Positions 45,301 through 54,300 of a stretch of 64,000 bases of DNA are shown here, in pieces. The stretch is taken from the NCBI RefSeq assembly GCF_000003815.2, contig NC_049997.1, positions 15,426,753 to 15,490,752 on the forward strand, given 5' to 3'. This DNA comes from Branchiostoma floridae. Taxonomy: Eukaryota > Chordata > Leptocardii > Amphioxiformes > Branchiostomatidae. Made by a program: the position numbers and the translations under genes. Positions within the stretch are counted from its first letter, which is position 1. Every line of letters starts with the position of its first letter. The notes under the pieces are model-generated. The model ran no database searches. It was not told the origin of the DNA and saw nothing but the letters and a program-made list of their open reading frames with translations.

Positions 45301-48300
45301 CCCCAAACCTCCGTGAAGTCAACATCTTTCAATATTATTCAAATGCAAAACAGAGAATTCCTACTCTAATTCTACAGGGTTTGAGCGTCTATTGTAACTG
45401 GGTATATCTTATCTGTATCTGCCGATAAAGGAAATTTGAATATGCATTTTTTGAGAAGTACCCCTTCTGTTCTACCATTTTACCGACTGTGGTATATATA
45501 TATATCTTTCCAGAAAACACGACCATACCGCCGACATGGCCGCCAACACCGCCACTACCGCCGACAACGCCACCTATCGGCTGTGAGTATGGAGGACAGT
45601 TCTACCCACCAGGGACGACAATAGAGGAGGTTCCAGGCTGTATGGGACACGGAGTGCTCTGTGACCAAGACGCCCAGATCCTTGTCTGGGACAACTTTGG
45701 ATTCGGATGTAAGTCTGTTCGACTTATTACCATTCATACCTATCTGATCATTGCCACATGAACTAAACACAAACCTATTGCAAACACTGAAACATTCTTA
45801 CAGCAATACATACTTGTATATCTTTAAACTTTAGGACAATAAAGTAGCCATTTGGCTACCAATTCTCTATCGGTTACAATGTTAGGTAGTAGGTGAGAAG
45901 GTTAGTAACAAGGATAGGAGCAAAATGTACCACCCAGCGACAGTGTTGCCGCTTGCTTGAATGTTCCTTCTAAAACAATTACCCAAGTTCCCTTGGCATG
46001 GTGCAACATTCAAAATGCAAAATGTTATCATTTGATGAGCTCCTACAGAGTCTCTGTTCCATAGCTTGCTGCCATAGTCTGTTTGAGCTAATTGTAGCTG
46101 GCTTGGTTAAAAAGCAGTTACTCAAGCAACTGGACATGATTTTGGAAACGGTCAGACGTTTCAGATATTATCCACTATCTTTCGTTACTGTCATTGATGA
46201 AAGATACTGTATGCTATCTGAAACGTCTGTGACCGTTTACAAAATCTTGTCCAGTTGCTTGAGTAACTGCTTTTGGCATATCTTACTACCTGGACGTCCA
46301 ACCTTCATCTACGTGTTGTTTTAGGTAACACATACTTTGGTTTCCAATACCCTAGGCTGTGAGTACAACGGACAGTACTACGAAGACGGACAGGCCCTCA
46401 CCAGACCTGACGGTGTCACCTGTCACTGTGTGGGGAGCGACAATCACGAACCCGCTCCTATGAGCTGCGAGGGTAAAATTCTTTTATCAAGTGAAAGAAC
46501 TTTGGCAAGGTTGTAGAAGCTGGTCCAGAGTTTATTTAGTGCGAATGTGTTGATACGGCAGCTGATCTTTCACTACCCGCGAGTAGCTACATGTATAGGT
46601 CTAGAGGAAGTCCTGAATTATATGCATGTATACATGTATGTTCTTTAACGAATTTGATGACGTGATTTCATAATCTTTGACAGATACAGAATACAGTCAG
46701 AATGTCATTTTACTTTCTTGGGTTTGCGAAGGTTCAATTTTGTTTAATTTTGTCGTCACCATTTTATGACCACCCACTCCCCAAGATGACGCTGCATGTA
46801 TATCCGTAAACAAGCTTAACATAATATACATCATAAGAGTTCCTCAGTGCAATAAGACAGAATGCTATTGAGTACTTAACCGGTTTATCAAAGGTATTAT
46901 AAACAGAAATGCCAAGTCTGTCATACAAACGCGGGGGTAACCTATATCTGTCGTTACATGGTAGTCAGGGATACCAAGTCAACGGACGGTCGCCGTAAAT
47001 GGCAATATTTTCAAACTATTGCAGTTTTGACCCACCATCCAATATTCTTTTTTTTTCACCTTACGGTACATATTTACTGATTTTGCAGCTACTCTGTACA
47101 ATTTATAGTATGGTCGATTTTTGTTAAATAGGCGAGAATTCATGCGCGTGTGGATGTCACGGCTTAAATGAAAATAAAGATATTTTTCGTAGAGCCAACA
47201 TGGCCGCCACTCTGTGAGTACGACGGAGAGTTCTACCCCCCAGGAACAACAATACACGAGACACCAGGCTGTATGGGAGGCGGTGTACGTTGCGAAGATA
47301 ACGGCCAGATCCTTATCTGGGACAACTTTGGATTCGGATGTAAGTCTTTTCGACTTACCACCTTTCTAATCTCCAAGCAGATCTACCGATGACAAGACAA
47401 TATCCATTGGTCCATTAGGCTCAGGTGGCCACTGGATAATATTTTAGCCCATGGATACTTTCTTACTAAAGCTATCTGCTTTGAGATGATAACTATTCAT
47501 CTTATCTGAATAAAATACCAGCCTAGACAATCTTATGGCCAGTTAGACCAATTTCAAAACCCTTAACTGTAAAGGAAAATGGAAGTCGTACGACTATATA
47601 AGTTTCATTTTAGTAGCTAGGCTTGGTGTTTCGAAACGTTATCATCATTTCCTGCACATTTCGACACAGCTTGTTGCCTGTTTAGACGATTCGTTGTTGG
47701 CGTTGCCCCCCCCCCCCCCCAAGTAGTTTTCAACGTTAATGATCCATGCATCCGTTTTGATCTTTGATTTCCATTGTTTTAGGCTGTGAGTACAATGGAC
47801 AGTACTATGAAGATGGGGAGACCTTCACCAGACCTGACGGTGTGACCTGCTACTGTGAGGGGAGCGACAATGCTGAACCCGCTCCTATGGTCTGCCCACC
47901 GCCACCACCGCCACCACCGCCACCACCGCCGCCCCCGACAACATGGCCACCGGAGCCAACTTCAGGCTGTGTTTACGGCGGGCAATTCTACCCTCCAGGA
48001 GCGACAATATACGAAACGCCAGGCTGTATGGGTTACGGTGCATTTTGTGGCGATGACGGCCAGATCATTAACTGGGACAACTTTGGATTTGAATGTAAGC
48101 CTGTTCGACTTATTACCATTCATCCATATCTGACTACGAAGACCTAACCACCCATGTACACCCATTGCAAAACCATTCTTACAGCAAAATACGATCATCT
48201 TTAACCTTTAGGACAATAAAGTAGCCATTTAGATATTTGGCTACCAATTCTCTATCAGTTTCGTGGTTAGGCAATCAATCAAGCAATCAAATGGTTTATT

Positions 48301-51300
48301 TGTCAGAACGGCAGCAGGATATAGGAGAGAAGGTTAGCAACAAGGAGCAAAATGTACCACCCAGCGATAGTGTTGCCGTCTGCTTGAATATTCCTCCCTG
48401 AACAACTATTCAAGTTCCCCTTTAGGCATGGTGTTAGATTCAAATACCAAATGTTCATTGATAAGTTTCTACAGAGTCCCGTTAGGCTTAGGTCACATTT
48501 CACAACCAGGTCCCGACCGGGATGTTTTAAAATGCGAAAAATTGAAATGTATCCCTAGAAATATGTACAAATCATGCCCATGAATGCTATGTTGACATTT
48601 TGTGTATTTGAAAGTCTTTTATATCATTATTTTTGCTTCCGAAATCTGTCCAGCCGGGCCCCTTTTTCGAAATGTGACCTAAGCCTTACATAGCTTGCTG
48701 TCTGTACTGTTTGAACGAATTGTAGCTGGCTTGCATTTTGTCTCAGGACGTACATATCCTAGTGTTGTTGTTGTTTAGCTAACACATACATTGGTTTCCA
48801 TTATTCTAGGTTGTGAGTACAATGGACAGTACTACAAAGACGGGGAAGGATTCATCAGGTCTGACGGTGTGAGCTGTTACTGTGTGGGGAGTGACAATTA
48901 CGAACCCGCTCCTATGGTCTGCGAAGGTAAAAACTTATAGTGTCTAGTACCAGACTCCATAGGTCCCTGGATGATATTGTCCAGGGACCTATGGGAACAT
49001 TGTCCACTTTATAATTTGCCAGATGACGGAACATTGTCCACTTTATAATTTGCCAGATGACGGGGGTGGGGGCATCATTACTACATTAGACTTTAGAGCT
49101 GATGGCGTGACCTGTCTCTGAGAGAGTTTCATCGGATGAAACCACGCTTATCTCTCCCGCATGTTCAACCAAACCATAAAACACCAGAGTTCCGTGACTT
49201 CATACCTCTGTCATAGTTACTAGTGTCTGTTATAGTATGCAGAATACAATATGCTGTACAGAATGCTAAAAAAATCCCTTTACTATCGTTTGGAACCGGT
49301 TTATCGACAAACTTAATTGATCGCAAACTGTTGCAAACTGCAGTTAAGTATCCCATATATGACATATGTATGGGTTCTACAAATGTCAAAACTAATACTG
49401 TTTACGTTGCCACCATAGTTGCCACCATGTTTGTGCCGCCTTGTTTGTTTTCCGTCATGCCTTACTTAGCCCGGCTGATAACTTAGCTAATCATGATTCA
49501 GAAAAGGAAATCACGACATTAGCCATACCATATCCCTTCCTCCTCCATTTGCTATAGAGCCTACAACACCACCACCTCCACCACCACCTCCACCGCCTCC
49601 TCCACCACCGCCGCCGCCACCGCCTCCACCACCACCTCCACCACCTCCTCCACCACCTCCTCCACCACCACCACCGCCTCCACCTCCACCGCCTCCTCCA
49701 CCACCGCCACCTCCACCGCCTCCACCACCTCCTCCACCACCACCTCCGCCGCCACCTCCACCACCGCCACCTCCTCCACCACCACCACCTCCACCACCGC
49801 CACCTCCTCCACCACCACCACCTCCGCCGCCACCACCTCCACCACCTCCTCCACCACCTCCACCACCGCCTCCTCCACCACCTCCTCCTCCCCCGGGAGC
49901 GCCTCCTCCACCACCGCCTGCTCTTCCGCCGGGAGCACCGCCTCCACCTCCCGCCCTCCCATGTTTCCACGAGGGACAGGAATATCCTCCAAATACTATT
50001 ATAGAGGAGGCAAGCTGTACGAGCAGCGGTTTACTCTGTGACCAGTACGGCCAGGTCTTTGAGTTGGACCCCTTTGGCCACGGATGTGAGTTTGGTCGAC
50101 ATTTATATTACCAATCAGATACAATCAAACCTGTGTAAGTAATCATCTCTACATAATGACCAATTTTCCAAATGTGACCACTTTTTGGGGTCCATTGAAC
50201 TGTTTTTTTTTCATTAACAGAAGCATTAAGTATTCTATCTGTTTGTTGCTGGCATTTTTGAACGAAGAAAAGTCACTGTACACGTTTCAATTCTTATGTT
50301 GTTGTTGTTGTTTACAAACATTTATTTCCAATGCTGTAGGCTGCGAACATGATGGACAATGCTACAACGATGGAGACACCCTCGTCAGAGCTGACGGTGT
50401 GATGTGTCGTTGTGAGGGCAGCGCTGATGTGACACCCGCCCCTATGGTCTGCGATGGTAGGAGAAATTTGGGCAATGTTATATGAACTTATATCTACCAA
50501 TGCTACAAATACAGTCAAACCTGTATTACCGGCCACCTCTGCATAGCAGCCACCTGGCCACTGCTGCCACTTTTCGTCGATCCTTTGGATTTTCCCCATT
50601 GACCTAAGTAATAGTCTAAGAAATAGTCTATAGCGGCCACCTGTCCAACGCAGCCACGGCCGCACGATTTCCTCTCCTGTAGGTACAGACACACTGTCTA
50701 TTGAGACCATACATCGGCCGTATGTCACCCTGCACAGAGTTTAAGCGGTAGCAGAAGGTACGCGTGCCTTGAACATTAGAGTTCAAGTCTTTGTCGTCGA
50801 ATTTACCAACATTCCGCGTGGAAATCTCAATCATTTTCGGTATACTTGACTTTGATAGGGTCAGTTGAATTAGACAATATTACTTGGTTAAAAAGATTAG
50901 TGGGTATCATGACGTCATGTAACTTCTTGCTCTTGATCGAGATTTTCTCTATAGTGGCCACTTGGCTATAGTGGCAACCTGTCTACAATCCCTTGAGTGA
51001 CCGCTATAGACAGGTTTGACTACATATTCTGAACATGCTAGCCGATATAAGTTCCCAGTTGAGATAGATTGGTGCTCACTTATTAAGGCCTCCGTCACAT
51101 TTCCCATCTAGGGCCTGACCGTGCTGTTTGTTGAAACGAGAAATTGAACCTTAGGCCAATTAATATGTAAATAGCATGCGTTGAATTATTTTTGGCACGT
51201 TTTGTGTGCTTGCTGTCATTTATATACTAGTAGTACTTTTCGCTCCCCAAAGCTGTCTCTCAAACACCTTCGTCAGAGCTTCTAACTGGAGTTCTGCTTC

Positions 51301-54300
51301 TCGCCGCTATATGTAGCCGATGTAGGTGGCGCTTTTGCGGTGAGAAAACAATCCCAAACGTGGCTAAGATTGTATCCCCCTCGTCTATATTCTACCAACC
51401 TGATGAAACTATTTTCGGACACATTTCTTGCAGAGCCAACCCCGGCGCCGGGCCCACCGCCGGCACCCCCGCGTTACTGTGAGTACCTGGGACAGTTCTT
51501 CCCTCCAAATACAACAATACAGGAGCCAGGCTGCATGAGGAGTGGTGTGTTGTGTGACCATAATGGAGTGCTCTTTCCCGTGGACAGCTTTGGTTACAAC
51601 TGTAAGTCTGTTCAACTTATAAGGCCACACTGATTTTATTTATGGATGATATCCCATGGAAACCATAAAACTAATGCGGGAGGGCGAATAAAAAAGTCCA
51701 GCAAAAATGCTGCTAACTCACAGAACTAAACATCCAATCCATTCTGCCCCACGCTTGGTTTGTCTTATGTAGTAAAACTGTAAGATACAAGCAGCGCCAT
51801 GGTAATAATTTTTTACTACCATTCTTGTTTAAAGAGGGGAATAGGGGCGCTATATGTGGCCCCATGCCCTGACCATGTGCCCCTTACCCTGGTGAGGAGA
51901 AGATGGCAAGCATAAAATTGGGGTTGGCATGGGATGAAATTGGGTCACCTGTGGCCACATCTGTTTTCGAGAACAGGTGGAAACTGCGCGCGCTGATGTT
52001 ATCCATAATATTAAGTCTGATGACTGCGGAAAAAGCTATTTAATCTTATCATTGTGTATACAAACAGCACCCTGAACCATTTTACCTTTAGTTTATCATT
52101 TTATTTCAAAGCTGTCAATCATTCTCTATCTGACTCTCTTTAATTTCCCCTCTCCTCTTCGTCTTTCCCTCTATTACCTCTTGGCCCCCCCTCTCCCTCC
52201 TCTCTCTCCCTCTTTCTATCCCTTCTCCCCCTCCCCAGCAGTATGGGCAAGAGGGTGAAGTCTGCTATCTACCTTGTCCATGTTGACTCCAGTAAGCTAT
52301 TTTTATTGGAGACCCTCACAACAAACACAAAGTTTGTTGCTCTCGACTACTTTCATTCTAACGGATTGTAACCGACAAGCACCTAGGACGTGCACAAGTG
52401 GATGTTATGTACAAATCATTTTTGAACCCAAAGGTGCCTTTTTGTTTACATACTTTGGTTTCCAACGCCACAGGTTGCGAGTTAAATGGAGAATTCTTTG
52501 AAAACGGGGTTTACACCACCAGACCTGACGGTGTGGAGTGCTACTGTGTGGGGAGCAACACTTCCTTACCTGCGCCTATGGTCTGCAACGGTAATATCAA
52601 TAAATCAGCTTATTTGTGTCTTTTGGTAAGTGATACTGTAAATGCATTTAAGTTCGCGGGGATTTAATTTCGCGGTAGTGGGAAAAGGGACTTTTCGCGG
52701 TGGTTTTAAGTTCGCGGCAGCACCATGTAGTCTTTTACTGACATGGAAAAATGTTCGCGGTGGTTTAAAGTTCGCGATGAAGCGGCCGCCGCGAAAACCG
52801 CGAACATTTACCACCGCGAAAGTTTCTGCATCTACAGTAGTAAGATGGGGACAGTTAAGTTGGGGCGTTTTTGCATTTGATATTTTATGCCGGAACCAGG
52901 TATTGAGTGGCGAAAGTTTCTGCATTTACAGTAGTAACGTGGGGACAGTGGGGCGTTTTTGTATTTAATATTTTATGCCGGAACAAGGTATTGAGTCATA
53001 CACTCCCAACGCAAACGGCATAAATATATCCGTAAACAAGTTTGGTGACACCATAAAACAGCTCCTCGACCCCATACCTCTTTTAAGTCATATAATGCAG
53101 AATACAGAATACTGTAACCGTTTCTGTTCATACACGTACGCAATATAACATTTTGTAAATGTTCAGACGCTTCAAGTACAGTATCCACTGAGAAAAGGTT
53201 ATGGATGCCACCTGAAACGTATGACCGTTTAGAGATATATCCATTTGCTTGAGTAACGTTTACCTTGTGTCTCTTATTACCTGGATATATAACCTTTATT
53301 AACGTCCATTTATCGGTGTCTAGTGTCTAACAGGCTTATCGAATAATGTGCTAAAAGAGACAAACCATATTATAGACTGAAATGCTAAGATTGACATCAA
53401 TGGTTACGTTAGTTCCTTTTTATCTTTGGGGTAACCTATATTCGTTGCTTTTGAAAACGGTATTTAGGGCTTTCCATAACCTGTGCCCTGTTTTAAGAAC
53501 AACGGAGATATGTTACCTCGTGGATAAAGGTAACATAGACCTCGGATAGGACGTTAAATGGAGGTCCCGTGTTTGGGGAGAGCCACACCCCGGGCACGTA
53601 AAAGAACCCGCCACTTGTGCGATGGTGCGGTGTGAGCGGATCAAACCATTCCAGCCAAATGGTGTAGGGAATTTTCCCGAGCAGCCCCGTAACCCCTGCT
53701 TCGCCCATTGGATCAGTTAGTCCTCACTCATAGTGAGCAATTGAGCTGGTCTAAATCAGGATGTTTCTGACCTGGGGCGAAGAGATGCCGTAACAGTTAC
53801 AATGTAACCCATAACCTTGAGTGACCTTCAGGTCTTGTTACGTGGTGACCATTTTAACTAAAGAAAAAAGAAAAAAAGGTGAACTTAACCATTATATCTT
53901 TTGTAGGAACGGTAGAGCAACACTCACCCGACTGTGAGCACGGAGGGCGATACTATTCCCCAGGGGAAACCATCTACGATAACCACGTCTGTATGGGCAG
54001 CAAGGCAACATGCGGGTATGACAACGGCCAAGTGATCAAGCATGAATACTTGGGATACGGATGTAAGTGTATTTGATATGTAACATTCCCATGAATTATT
54101 GTTATATCATAATACTATTAGTTATTTTCATTCATGTTACTTTCATTGCTATATTTCATTGCTTTTGAACATTTGTTATTCATCTATGATTTGTTATTGC
54201 ACTGCATTTGGTTTGTTAGTATACTATCAAATAGTTTCATTTATGTTACTTTAGTTATTTGTTTTGCCTGGTTTACATGTTTACGTTTTGCTCTTGTAGG

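Noticed and set aside
49491..49992. Two long minus-strand frames (159 and 143 codons) rich in Trp/Arg and Val/Glu
   Set aside because: They are the antisense shadow of the proline-codon run in exon A9 on the plus strand.
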